Positions 7,812 to 15,979 of a DNA stretch of 64,000 bases are shown one piece after another. Numbering within the stretch: the stretch's first letter is position 1; every line of letters starts with the position of its first letter. The notes below the pieces were generated by a model that saw nothing but the letters and a program-made list of their open reading frames with translations, made no database searches and had not been told where the DNA came from. Made by a program: the position numbers and the translations under genes. The stretch is taken from assembly GCA_000830295.1 (NCBI GenBank), contig CP010425.1:689308-753307 (forward strand). Reading direction: 5' to 3'. Source of the stretch: an archaeon GW2011_AR15 (GTDB taxonomy: Archaea; Nanobdellota; Nanobdellia; Woesearchaeales; GW2011-AR15).

Positions 7812-9563
7812 ATGGTAAAGAGAATTGCTGTTATTGACAATAACAAGCTCAAGGATATGGAGAAGAAGAAGCATATCCAGAGCCTGTGCCCTGTCAACAG
7901 GAAAGGGGACGAATGCATGTACTTTGACGGTCCGAAGCTTCTGATAGATGAAGCCCTGTGCATAGGCTGCGGGATATGCGTTAATGCAGCTCCTGAGGCA
8001 ATAAAGGTCATCAATCTTCCTGAGGCGCTTGAAAAAGACCCTATACACAGGTATGGGGAGAACCAGTTTGCCCTCTACAACCTGCCCATTCCTGTTTTCG
8101 GGAAAGTAACAGGAGTATTGGGAGTTAACGGCATAGGGAAGAGTACAGCAATAAAGATACTTGCAGGGGTGCTCAAGCCCAATCTCGGGAACATCGGCAT
8201 GGAGGCGGATATCAGGGACATAATCTCATATTTCAAGGGCTCAGAAGCCCAGCTTTATTTTGAGAAAGTAAGGAAAGGGGAGATAAGGACAGCCTACAAG
8301 CCGCAGCACGTCGACATGATTCCGAAGCAGTTTTCAGGCAAAGTCAGAGAGCTATTGGAGAAGGTTGATGAAAAAAAGCAGCTGAAAGGAATTGCTGAGA
8401 AATTCGAGCTCAATAAGATACTTGAAAGGGAAGTCAGGCATATTTCAGGCGGGGAGCTGCAGAGGGTTGCTATTGCAGCAACATTCCTCAAGAAAGCCAA
8501 CCTCTATATTTTCGACGAGATAACCTCATACCTTGACATAAAGCAGCGCATCAAGGTGGCAGGCCATATCAGGGAGCTCGCAGACGAGCATACAGCAGTT
8601 ATTGTAATTGAGCACGACCTCATTGCGCTCGACTACATGGCAGACATGATAAACATAATGTACGGCAGCAAGGGAGTTTTCGGCGTTGTCTCCCAGCTGA
8701 GGCCCACAAAAAATGCAATAAACACTTTCCTTGAGGGCTACCTGAAAGAAGAGAATGTCAGGTTCAGGGATTATAAGATAAAATTCCAGGTAAGGAAGCC
8801 GTTCGGCGCAGTTGAGACAGCAACCCTTGTAAGCTGGCCGGACATGGAAAAAAAGCTCGGTGATTTCACGCTTAGGGCAGAGGCGGGTGAAATCAACACC
8901 TATGAGAAAGTAGGGGTGCTGGGAGAGAACGGAATAGGAAAGACAAGTTTTGTAAGGATATTGTCAGGCGAGATGAGGCCTGACGGGAAAGAGCTTGATA
9001 TGAAAGTAAAAGTATCCTACAAGCCCCAGTACCTTGAATCAGGTTCAGATGAGCTGGTCATGGTTGTATTGAAGGATGCAGTCTCCAAATATGAGACAGA
9101 GCTTATCAGGCCGCTGGAAATAAAGCCCCTCTTATTAAAAAAAATAAAAGAGCTTTCAGGCGGGGAACTGCAGAGGGTTGCTATTGCACTTTGCCTGTCA
9201 AGGGATGCAGACCTGCTGCTTCTTGACGAGCCCTCAGCATATCTTGATGTTGAGCAGAGGCTGAATGTCTCAAAAGTCATTTCAAATGTAGTAGAGCAGA
9301 GGAAAATATCTGCGCTTGTTGTTGACCACGACCTGTTGTTCCTGGATTACCTCTCAGACAGGCTGCTTGTTTTTGAGGGAGAGCCTGCTGTAAAGGGCAT
9401 TGCAAAAGGGCCTTTCCAGATGGAGCAGGGTATGAACAGCCTTCTTAAGCATCTTGACATTACAATGAGAAGGGACGAGGCATCATCCAGGCCAAGGATA
9501 AACAAGCTTGAATCTGTGAAAGACAGGGAGCAGAAGGGCAAGGGCAAATATTACTATGCGTAA
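7812..9563 (+). CDS. ABCE1 ribosome-recycling ATPase with one Fe-S cluster apparently lost
   Basis: A 583-residue twin-ATPase of the ABCE1/Rli1 family, which splits ribosomes after termination. First ATPase: Walker A GVNGIGKST, signature SGGELQR, Walker B LYIFDE. Second: GENGIGKTS, SGGELQR, LLLLDE. The N-terminal ferredoxin-like domain normally has eight Cys for two [4Fe-4S] clusters. Aligned without gaps to typical homologues, Cys is kept at 26, 50, 53 and 56 but replaced at 13 (Leu), 18 (Lys), 22 (Ile) and 60 (Ala). In a ferredoxin cross-ligation pattern these are exactly the four ligands of one cluster. Leaderless start with TTTAAATA upstream. Confidence 0.95.
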   Translation: MVKRIAVIDNNKLKDMEKKKHIQSLCPVNRKGDECMYFDGPKLLIDEALCIGCGICVNAAPEAIKVINLPEALEKDPIHRYGENQFALYNLPIPVFGKVTGVLGVNGIGKSTAIKILAGVLKPNLGNIGMEADIRDIISYFKGSEAQLYFEKVRKGEIRTAYKPQHVDMIPKQFSGKVRELLEKVDEKKQLKGIAEKFELNKILEREVRHISGGELQRVAIAATFLKKANLYIFDEITSYLDIKQRIKVAGHIRELADEHTAVIVIEHDLIALDYMADMINIMYGSKGVFGVVSQLRPTKNAINTFLEGYLKEENVRFRDYKIKFQVRKPFGAVETATLVSWPDMEKKLGDFTLRAEAGEINTYEKVGVLGENGIGKTSFVRILSGEMRPDGKELDMKVKVSYKPQYLESGSDELVMVVLKDAVSKYETELIRPLEIKPLLLKKIKELSGGELQRVAIALCLSRDADLLLLDEPSAYLDVEQRLNVSKVISNVVEQRKISALVVDHDLLFLDYLSDRLLVFEGEPAVKGIAKGPFQMEQGMNSLLKHLDITMRRDEASSRPRINKLESVKDREQKGKGKYYYA

Positions 9564-10197
9564 ACTCTTACTTGCAGCAGCGGCAATACTTGTTTTCTTC
9601 ATCATACTTTTTTCATCCTTGTTTTCCTACATCTACAACACCAATTACTACGACAGAAAATATCAGCAGCATGGTGTCTATGACCGGTTCACAAGGAAAA
9701 CTGCACTAAATGCAACTGGAAACCTATTCGGATATTTCAGGTCAGAGAACCAGCTTGACATGGATTTTTTCAGTGAACAGGAGGCAAGCCACCTCAGCGA
9801 TGTAAAGCAGCTGATACAGAAAAGCCAGCAGCTCTATTATATCAGCATAACCCTGTTCTGGATAGCCCTGGTTGCCGTGTACCTGCTCGCCAGGAAAAGC
9901 TTTATGAGATTCTTTGCAGACATGATGCTTTATTCCGGCATATTTGCTGCCGCCTTGATTTTAATCTTTTCTCTCATATACTTAGTGGGCGGATTTGATT
10001 TCATCTTCATAAAGTTCCACGAAATATTTTTCACAGGCAACTATGCATTCAACCCGGCTACAAGCAACATGAAAGCATTATTTCCAGATGCTTTTTTCAG
10101 GGATTTGAGTTTAACGATTGTTTTTGTAACCTTCCTGAAGGCAGGATTGCTGGCAGGAGCGGGTTATTTTTTAAGAACTAGACAACTTCGCCTGTAA
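9556..10197 (+). CDS. DUF1461-like integral membrane protein
   Basis: A 213-residue protein with an N-terminal membrane helix, a polar external loop, and three more helices. The sequence KFHEIFFTGNYAFNP near 150-165 matches the hallmark of the DUF1461/TIGR01906 family (Phe-His-x-x-Phe-Phe...Trp/Tyr-x-Phe), found in Firmicutes and archaea with no known function. It overlaps the ABCE1 gene by 8 bases, so the two are probably cotranscribed, and overlaps the convergent radical SAM gene by 20 bases. Confidence 0.8.
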   Translation: MRKLLLAAAAILVFFIILFSSLFSYIYNTNYYDRKYQQHGVYDRFTRKTALNATGNLFGYFRSENQLDMDFFSEQEASHLSDVKQLIQKSQQLYYISITLFWIALVAVYLLARKSFMRFFADMMLYSGIFAAALILIFSLIYLVGGFDFIFIKFHEIFFTGNYAFNPATSNMKALFPDAFFRDLSLTIVFVTFLKAGLLAGAGYFLRTRQLRL

Positions 10198-11641
10198 CGC
10201 TCCTCAGCATATGGTCGGTTATCTTCACGTTAAAAAATTCTTTTAATGGCAGCCTGCCCTTGATCCCCACTATCAGCGGATAAGTGCCTATCTGCCTTGC
10301 GAATGTTGTCTTGCCGTCATACATTTTTGTATAGACTTCCCTCATTATACTGCCTTTTGGAAGCAGTCGCTGGAGCATGGGAAAGTCAATCTTCTGCCTT
10401 ATGTCATTCCTCCATTTCCAGTAATATCTCTTGTTTTTCCTCAGGTACTTGTTCCCGAACTTCTTTTCCATGTCTGTTCCCGGCAGTATGGCAGCCTGCC
10501 TTATATTTATACGGCGAAGCATCCAGCCGTTGTCATAGATTTCCTGCAATGCCTTCATGTTGCACTCATGCGTGCTTTTGGTCTCATGGCCGAGCCCGTA
10601 GATTATGTTTATCCCGGGAAGGAATTTCGGCATGCCGTTTGGCCCCCTTTCAGAGCCAAGCTCATTAAGGATTTTTATTGCCTTCATTGCTACAGGGGGG
10701 GTTGTATTCAGGGTATTTTCTTTTACGACAACAGGGTCAAATGATTCCACGCCGAATGCCGCTATGTTGCCCTCAGTGCAGTATTTTACGACTGCCTTTG
10801 TCTTCTCGAAATCCTTGTCACCAACAACAAAAACAGGATTCACGTTGTCTATGTGCAGGACTTTGATGTCAGGGCATTTCTCCCTTATCTCTTTCAGCAG
10901 CCTTACAGGGTCTTCAATCGAGTAGAAATCGCTCTGCTTTCCAAGCCTGAAATACCTGCAACCCATGTCATAATATAATTTGATCTCCTCAACAATCTCA
11001 TCAGTTTTCCTGTTCAGGAATTTATTTTTTATAGGCTCTGTGCAGAAACTGCAGTGGCCGATATTGCATCCTCTGCCTGTCTCAATCTCAATTATCCTGT
11101 AATCGGGAATCTGCTTTATTATCCCTGCGCCTTTTATTGCATACTCCTGCATCCTGAAAACACCGAATTCAAACCCAAAGTTTTTCACTTCGTCAAAAAC
11201 GCTCATGTCTCCCTTCTCGAAAAACTTGCCGCCCTCGAGCTGAGTCCCGTAGATTCCGGGACCTGTAAGGATTTTCTTGCAATTTAATTTCTTAAGCAGG
11301 GGAGTTATCTCCCTCAGCGTCCCGGGGACTGCTGTAAGGTATTTGCCGGGCACGTGCACGCCGAGATTTACAATAAGCGTGTCTGTTTCATCCAGGATTT
11401 TCGTTATGTCCTTTCTCGTCAGGTTGTATATCCTTATGTTGGTCTTGTCTTTTCCAGTCACTTCTTTTACTTTGTTGCCGTAAATCATGTTCAGCCTGAG
11501 GTCATCTATTGTGATGTATTTTGGGTCATAGCCTTTTGATTTCAGGATGCCGAAGATGTATCTCGGATAAGTCCCGAGATAAGGAGGCACGCCCAAGCCT
11601 GCTGCCTCATCAGTATAGCAGTCAAGTATTGTGTAGTTCAT
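10178..11641 (-). CDS. Radical SAM protein, CX4CX2C type
   Basis: A 487-residue enzyme. Residues 1-165 look like a Rossmann-type cobalamin-binding-like domain (TDEAAGLGVPPYLGTYPRYI), followed by a radical SAM barrel whose cluster motif is CNIGHCSFC, a CX4CX2C variant of the usual CX3CX2C. The C-terminal 60 residues (LPLKEFFNVKITDHML) resemble a TRAM-like RNA-binding barrel, suggesting RNA modification (inference). No conserved His-x-x-Gly cobalamin site is obvious, so B12 use is uncertain. The ATG at 11641 is preferred; an open frame continues upstream to 12103 but overlaps the opposing glycosyltransferase. Confidence 0.85.
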   Translation of the reverse strand: MNYTILDCYTDEAAGLGVPPYLGTYPRYIFGILKSKGYDPKYITIDDLRLNMIYGNKVKEVTGKDKTNIRIYNLTRKDITKILDETDTLIVNLGVHVPGKYLTAVPGTLREITPLLKKLNCKKILTGPGIYGTQLEGGKFFEKGDMSVFDEVKNFGFEFGVFRMQEYAIKGAGIIKQIPDYRIIEIETGRGCNIGHCSFCTEPIKNKFLNRKTDEIVEEIKLYYDMGCRYFRLGKQSDFYSIEDPVRLLKEIREKCPDIKVLHIDNVNPVFVVGDKDFEKTKAVVKYCTEGNIAAFGVESFDPVVVKENTLNTTPPVAMKAIKILNELGSERGPNGMPKFLPGINIIYGLGHETKSTHECNMKALQEIYDNGWMLRRINIRQAAILPGTDMEKKFGNKYLRKNKRYYWKWRNDIRQKIDFPMLQRLLPKGSIMREVYTKMYDGKTTFARQIGTYPLIVGIKGRLPLKEFFNVKITDHMLRSVTGEVV

Positions 11642-11695
11642 TGTTACCAGAGAAATATGGATAGTTTTATAATTTATTGGAAAAATATCAAGCAT

Positions 11696-12394
11696 ATGAT
11701 TTCCATTGTCATTCCCACGCTGAACGAGGGGAGATACCTTCCAAAGCTGCTCGGGTCCATAAAAAAGCAGACCTATAAGGATTATGAGCTCATTGTGTCT
11801 GACAATTTTTCTAAAGACAATACAAGAAGAATAGCGAAGAAATACGGCTGCAGGGTTGTTGACGGAGGACTGCCCGGGAAGGCAAGAAACAACGGCGCAA
11901 AGGCAGCGAAATATGACCTGGTGTTTATTGATGCTGATATAGTGCTGGCTGATAAAAGCTTCCTGAAAATATTTCTTGAAAAAATAAAAAAAGAAAACCT
12001 GGACATAGCGACGTGCAAGGTCCTGCCTGATTCCGGCAGACCGGATTACAGGTTCTATTATTTCCTGAAAAACTGGTTCAATAAAAATAATCCAATGAGG
12101 CATATCTCAGGCCAGTGCTTCTTCATAAAAAAAGAATTGTTTGAGAGCATAGGCGGATATGACGAGACCCTCCAGCTTGGAGAGGAGCATGACCTTGTAA
12201 GGAGGGGGCTGAAGCACAAAGCCAGGTATAAATTTCTTGCCGGCCATTCTGTAATCAATTCAACAAGGCGGCTTGAGAAAGAGGGATTCTTCAGGCTGCT
12301 GTTCAAGTCCGCCTGCTCTGAGCTCTATGCAGTATTTTTCAGGAAGATAAAGAGAAAGCTCTTTGATTATGAGTTCGGAAATTATCAAAAATAA
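11696..12394 (+). CDS. Family 2 glycosyltransferase
   Basis: A 232-residue GT-A enzyme. MISIVIPTLNEGRYL opens the nucleotide-sugar fold, SDNFSKDNT follows, and the metal-binding D-x-D is IDADI near 80. A later GYDETLQLGEEHDL supplies the probable acceptor/catalytic acidic region. It is short with no membrane helix, so likely soluble or peripherally bound and acting on lipid or cell-surface glycans. The upstream ATG (11657) is rejected since a TATA-like TTTATAATTTA (11666-11676) lies between it and the ATG at 11696. Confidence 0.88.
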   Translation: MISIVIPTLNEGRYLPKLLGSIKKQTYKDYELIVSDNFSKDNTRRIAKKYGCRVVDGGLPGKARNNGAKAAKYDLVFIDADIVLADKSFLKIFLEKIKKENLDIATCKVLPDSGRPDYRFYYFLKNWFNKNNPMRHISGQCFFIKKELFESIGGYDETLQLGEEHDLVRRGLKHKARYKFLAGHSVINSTRRLEKEGFFRLLFKSACSELYAVFFRKIKRKLFDYEFGNYQK

Positions 12395-13141
12395 CTATTC
12401 AAGCAGCAGCATAGAGGCCATTATGGCGATTCCCGCCACTATCCCAAGCAGCTGAAGGGCTGATTTCCTGACTTCTGTCTCTTTATGCAGTTCAGGTATA
12501 AGGTCGGAAGAAGCAATATATACAAAACCGCCTGCAGTTACGGGTATCAGCATCTGCACAAATCCTTCAAGGCTGCTGCCTATTACAAGCACAATAAGCG
12601 CTCCGATTACTGAGGTGAGAGCGGAAAGGAAATTGTAGAAAAGCGCCTTTGCCGTTTTCATGCCGCTGTGAAGGAATATGGAAAAATCCCCTATCTCCTG
12701 GGGGATCTCGTGGAGGACAACTGCCAGTGTTGTGGCAAACCCTATCCTGAAATCTATCAGGTATGAGCCTGCAATTATCATCCCGTCTATAAGGTTGTGA
12801 AGGGCATCTCCCACAAGGTTCATGAATGCAACAGGATGCGGATGATGCTTAGATGTCTCGATATGACAGTGCCTCCAGTGTATGAATTTCTCCAGAATAA
12901 AAAATATGAGGACGCCTCCAAGCAGGGAGAGTGAAACCTGAAGCGTGAAGCCGGTCTCTTCTATAATCTCAGGGAGCAGATGTATAAACGCATCTCCCAG
13001 CAGGGCTCCTGTTGAGAAGCTTACAAGAAGCAATATCATTCCTTTCAGCCTTTCCTTTTTCAGGGCCAGTGTCAGAACCCCAGCAAAAGAAACAAGGCTT
13101 ACCAATACTACGCTTGCCAGAGATGCAATCCACGCGTCCAT
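12395..13141 (-). CDS. ZIP-family metal transporter
   Basis: A 248-residue, eight-helix membrane protein of the ZIP (ZupT/GufA-like) family that moves Zn2+ or related divalent ions into the cytosol. Transmembrane IV and V carry the metal path motifs HNLIDG and HEIPQE (family consensus HNxxDG and HEIPHE; the second His is Gln here). A His-rich loop (HWRHCHIETSKHHPHP) between helices III and IV probably binds metal. The ATG at 13141 begins MDAWIASLASV; a TATA-like box lies at about 13167-13175. Confidence 0.93.
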   Translation of the reverse strand: MDAWIASLASVVLVSLVSFAGVLTLALKKERLKGMILLLVSFSTGALLGDAFIHLLPEIIEETGFTLQVSLSLLGGVLIFFILEKFIHWRHCHIETSKHHPHPVAFMNLVGDALHNLIDGMIIAGSYLIDFRIGFATTLAVVLHEIPQEIGDFSIFLHSGMKTAKALFYNFLSALTSVIGALIVLVIGSSLEGFVQMLIPVTAGGFVYIASSDLIPELHKETEVRKSALQLLGIVAGIAIMASMLLLE

Positions 13142-13205
13142 TTTGGCTCTTATGCAGTTGCAGGAAGTATATAAATTTATATAGTAAGATGGCAACAGGA
13201 AAAAT

Positions 13206-13382
13206 ATGTGTATCTTATGCATGGGTTCAGTCTGCACTAATGTGGGGTTGTGCCAGCCGGTCATATACAGCTATTTCAGCACCCTGCAGTATTTCATTGC
13301 CCTTGGGATTGGGGCCGCTATTGGCATAACTTACAAGGCAAGAGATAAAATAAAGAATTTTTTCAGGGGATTAAGAAGATAA
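13206..13382 (+). CDS. Cys-containing single-span membrane microprotein
   Basis: A 58-residue open frame: MCILCMGSVCTNVGLC, then a hydrophobic helix (YFIALGIGAAIGITYKA) and a basic tail (KIKNFFRGLRR), a topology consistent with a bona fide small membrane protein. Four Cys in the first 16 residues may bind metal. A TATA-like TTTATATAG (about 13170-13178) lies 30 bases upstream. An internal ATG at 13221 is an alternative start. It overlaps the end of convergent lysJ by 12 bases. No family recognised. Confidence 0.5.
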   Translation: MCILCMGSVCTNVGLCQPVIYSYFSTLQYFIALGIGAAIGITYKARDKIKNFFRGLRR

Positions 13383-14540
13383 AACATCCCTGACTATCTT
13401 CACAACCTCATCAACATCCTTCTTTGTAAATATCAATGGTGGAAGGAACCTCAGCACTGTCGTACCTGTAGGAATTATTATGACGCCTTTGTCCTGCAGG
13501 TCTTTTGCGTATTTTGTGTTCTTTGTTTTCAGCTCTACTGCAATCATCAGCCCCAGGCCGCGGACTTCCCTTATTACAGGAGATTCAATTGTTCTCAGCT
13601 GTTCTATGAAATATTTGCCCACAGAAGCAGCATTCTCCAGTATCCTGTGCTTTTCAATATAGTCAAACGTTGCAAGCGACGCAGCGCATACAAGAGGGTT
13701 GCCCCCAAAAGTGTTTGTATGGGCTCCTGAAAATAATTTTGAGGAGATTTCCTCTGTTATCAGCACTGCTCCCATCGGAAGGCCGGAGGCGATTCCCTTT
13801 GCCATGCATATCATGTCAGGCTCTACATTGAAATGCTCTATTGCAAACAGTTTTCCTGTCCTTCCCATTCCTGACTGTATCTCGTCAATAACAAGCAGGG
13901 CATTGTTCTGTTCGCAGAGCTTTTTCACCTTTACAAAGAAATCTTTGCCAGGAATCCTGATTCCGCCCTCTCCCTGTATGGGCTCGAGGAAAACAGCTGC
14001 AGTCTTTTCGCTTATAACTTCTTTTAATGAATCAATATCATTGAATGAGAAGTGCTTAACATCCTGAAGCAGGGGCTCATAGGGCTCATTGTATTTTTTC
14101 AGGGTGCTTGTCAGGCTCAGTGCTCCGATTGTCTTTCCGTGGTAGCCCATCTTTGCAGCAATGATCTCAGTCTTTCCTGTTGCCAGCCTTGAGAACTTTA
14201 TGGCAGCCTCGACAGATTCAGTTCCCGTGTTGCTGAAAAAGACTTTTGTAAGATTCTTAGGAGAGACTTCAATTAATTTCTTGGCTATGAGCGACCTCTT
14301 GTCATTTGTAAAAGAGCCATGCAGGTTTGTTATTCTTTCAAGCTGCTCTGCAACCGCCCTGTTTATCTCAGGGATATTATGCCCGAGTATGTTGACTCCC
14401 ATGTTTGAGAAGCAGTCATAATATTTTTTCCCTGTTTCGTCATATACATAGATTCCTTTTCCCTTTACTATTGTCAGTCCCCTGCTTCCGTAAGTTGGGG
14501 CAATGTATTTTCCTGCCATTTCCTCATAATCCATTTTCAA
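13371..14540 (-). CDS. lysJ: [LysW]-aminoadipate semialdehyde aminotransferase
   Basis: A 389-residue class III PLP aminotransferase. It uses glutamate to aminate the carrier-bound semialdehyde, giving [LysW]-lysine. The fold is complete: NTGTESVEAAIK, GYHGKT, LEPIQGEGG, DEIQSGMGRTGK and the PLP lysine in MAKGIASGLP. ArgD (acetylornithine aminotransferase) is the close relative; the LysW-pathway neighbours decide the name, although a double role in arginine synthesis cannot be excluded. Last gene of the operon, overlapping lysZ by 17 bases. Confidence 0.92.
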   Translation of the reverse strand: MKMDYEEMAGKYIAPTYGSRGLTIVKGKGIYVYDETGKKYYDCFSNMGVNILGHNIPEINRAVAEQLERITNLHGSFTNDKRSLIAKKLIEVSPKNLTKVFFSNTGTESVEAAIKFSRLATGKTEIIAAKMGYHGKTIGALSLTSTLKKYNEPYEPLLQDVKHFSFNDIDSLKEVISEKTAAVFLEPIQGEGGIRIPGKDFFVKVKKLCEQNNALLVIDEIQSGMGRTGKLFAIEHFNVEPDMICMAKGIASGLPMGAVLITEEISSKLFSGAHTNTFGGNPLVCAASLATFDYIEKHRILENAASVGKYFIEQLRTIESPVIREVRGLGLMIAVELKTKNTKYAKDLQDKGVIIIPTGTTVLRFLPPLIFTKKDVDEVVKIVRDVLSS

Positions 14541-15327
14541 TCACAGTTCCTTTTCCTTCTAATGCATCTTTAACAGGATGCTCTGTCCTGCCGTCTGAAA
14601 TCAAAACCCTGCATTTTCCTGATTCAAACAGCTTCCTCAGGCTAAGCATCTTTCTTTTCATCCTGTCATCAACCTGCGCTTCCCTTTCTTTAAGCTCATC
14701 AGCAGACATTTTCTTCACCAATGATTTCGGGTCATCCCTGTTTTCCAAAAAGCCGGGGGCTTCTATTAATTGTATGACAGTATCTGCTTTCATAGTGTCC
14801 TTCAGCACATTTACTATGTCATCATTCTCTGAGTTTATGGCAAAATTATTCTCGTCAATTATTGGTATGCATAAGACCGGGGTATAGCCGTTTTCCAGCA
14901 GCAGGTCCAATAGCTCTTTGTTTATCTCCTTTGGCTTGCCGGAGAAATCCCTTACAATTTTCTGCTTTGAGCCTTCTTTTATCCTTATGCCTGTGTTTCT
15001 TTTTCCCCTTATCAGCCTGCCGTCAATCCCTGAAAGCCCGACAGCATTGACTCCGTGCTGCTGGAATATCTCAACAATCCTCTTGTTTCTTAAGCCTGAG
15101 TAAGCCATCATTATGCTGTCAATTGCACCCCCATCTGAATAGACACTGGAATATCCAGAAACAGACTTAAGCACTTTCTTTTCTTTTCCAAGCTCTTTCA
15201 TCAGCTGATCGCGGTGGTAATTGGCGCCGTGGACAACAATGACCTTTTCTTTAAGTCCTGCAATATCTTCTGCAACTCCATCTACATTAATGTCCTTCCC
15301 TCCGCCGATTTTTATTATCATAACCAT
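14524..15327 (-). CDS. lysZ: [LysW]-aminoadipate kinase
   Basis: A 267-residue amino-acid kinase that phosphorylates the delta-carboxyl of alpha-aminoadipate while it is tethered to LysW. The N-terminus has IIKIGGGKDI, with the catalytic Lys and Gly-rich loop; VHGANYHRDQLMKELG is the substrate region; IDENNFAINSENDDIV near 185 fits the nucleotide-binding part. Length agrees with LysZ/ArgB. ATG at 15327 or 15321 are both possible. It follows the amidotransferase-like gene by 3 bases in one operon. Confidence 0.92.
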   Translation of the reverse strand: MVMIIKIGGGKDINVDGVAEDIAGLKEKVIVVHGANYHRDQLMKELGKEKKVLKSVSGYSSVYSDGGAIDSIMMAYSGLRNKRIVEIFQQHGVNAVGLSGIDGRLIRGKRNTGIRIKEGSKQKIVRDFSGKPKEINKELLDLLLENGYTPVLCIPIIDENNFAINSENDDIVNVLKDTMKADTVIQLIEAPGFLENRDDPKSLVKKMSADELKEREAQVDDRMKRKMLSLRKLFESGKCRVLISDGRTEHPVKDALEGKGTVIENGL

Positions 15328-15330
15328 TTT

Positions 15331-15969
15331 CTACCACACCAGTATTGCATTATTCGGCACATTGCTCCAGTCAGTCTCTCCGGGATACGGGTCTGAGCAC
15401 ACGAGCAGGTCATGGCCTGTTTCCTTGTAGTGCATTGTGTAATACTCCTTGTCTTCCTCGAATGTCGTGTTCAGGTAGACATTCTCTTTTGTTGCGACAA
15501 TTATATTCATGCCCCTTATGTGCCTGCTCTTCTTCTTTATCAGGGAGACGCCCTTTACAAATGCCTGGATTGTATCGCCGTTGTCAAACCTTTTGAAGAA
15601 GTTGAAAATCTTCTCAGCGCCTATCCTCCCTTCCTCTTTTATCCTCACTCCCTGCAGCTCTCCGTTGAATATGAAAACATACTTCGGGTCGTGGAAAGGC
15701 ATGTTGTTTTCTATGAAAATCCCCTCGTCCTTGAAAGCGCTCCTTGCATGGGCTACAAGCATCTTTGTCTTCCCGAACTGCGAGAGGTCATCTTTCCAGA
15801 CAGGGTTGATGTTCTTGTAGTGCTTCCATTCATTTTTTTCATCAAGGTATGAGCAGCCCCAGCCGTGCCCCTGGTATTCTTTGCTGTTTTTTGAAATGGC
15901 TGCGAAATTCTTAAGATGGGTCTCAATATCAAACACATTCTCTGATTTCACTAAAAGCAATCTGCACAT
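15331..15969 (-). CDS. Class II amidotransferase-like Ntn hydrolase inside the lysine operon (candidate LysK substitute)
   Basis: A 212-residue protein beginning Met-Cys-Arg-Leu; Cys2 would become the N-terminal nucleophile after Met removal. Other class II glutaminase features are present: AHARSAF (gamma-glutamyl binding Arg), FNGEL (oxyanion Asn-Gly), and SDPYPGETDWSNVP near the C-terminus, which matches the GlxB/YafJ/EgtC subgroup. No synthase domain is attached. ATG at 15969 follows GAGG. It lies between lysZ and lysY with 3- and 10-base gaps. LysK, which normally frees lysine from LysW, is absent from the cluster. EgtC relatives cleave gamma-glutamyl amides, the same bond type as LysW-lysine, so this protein may release lysine (inference). 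Confidence 0.88.
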   Translation of the reverse strand: MCRLLLVKSENVFDIETHLKNFAAISKNSKEYQGHGWGCSYLDEKNEWKHYKNINPVWKDDLSQFGKTKMLVAHARSAFKDEGIFIENNMPFHDPKYVFIFNGELQGVRIKEEGRIGAEKIFNFFKRFDNGDTIQAFVKGVSLIKKKSRHIRGMNIIVATKENVYLNTTFEEDKEYYTMHYKETGHDLLVCSDPYPGETDWSNVPNNAILVW

Positions 15970-15979
15970 TTCAGCCTCT

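Noticed and set aside
11642-12103. Upstream extension of the radical SAM frame to 641 residues
   Set aside because: It overlaps the strongly supported glycosyltransferase on the other strand and contains no domain; ATG 11641 gives a normal start.
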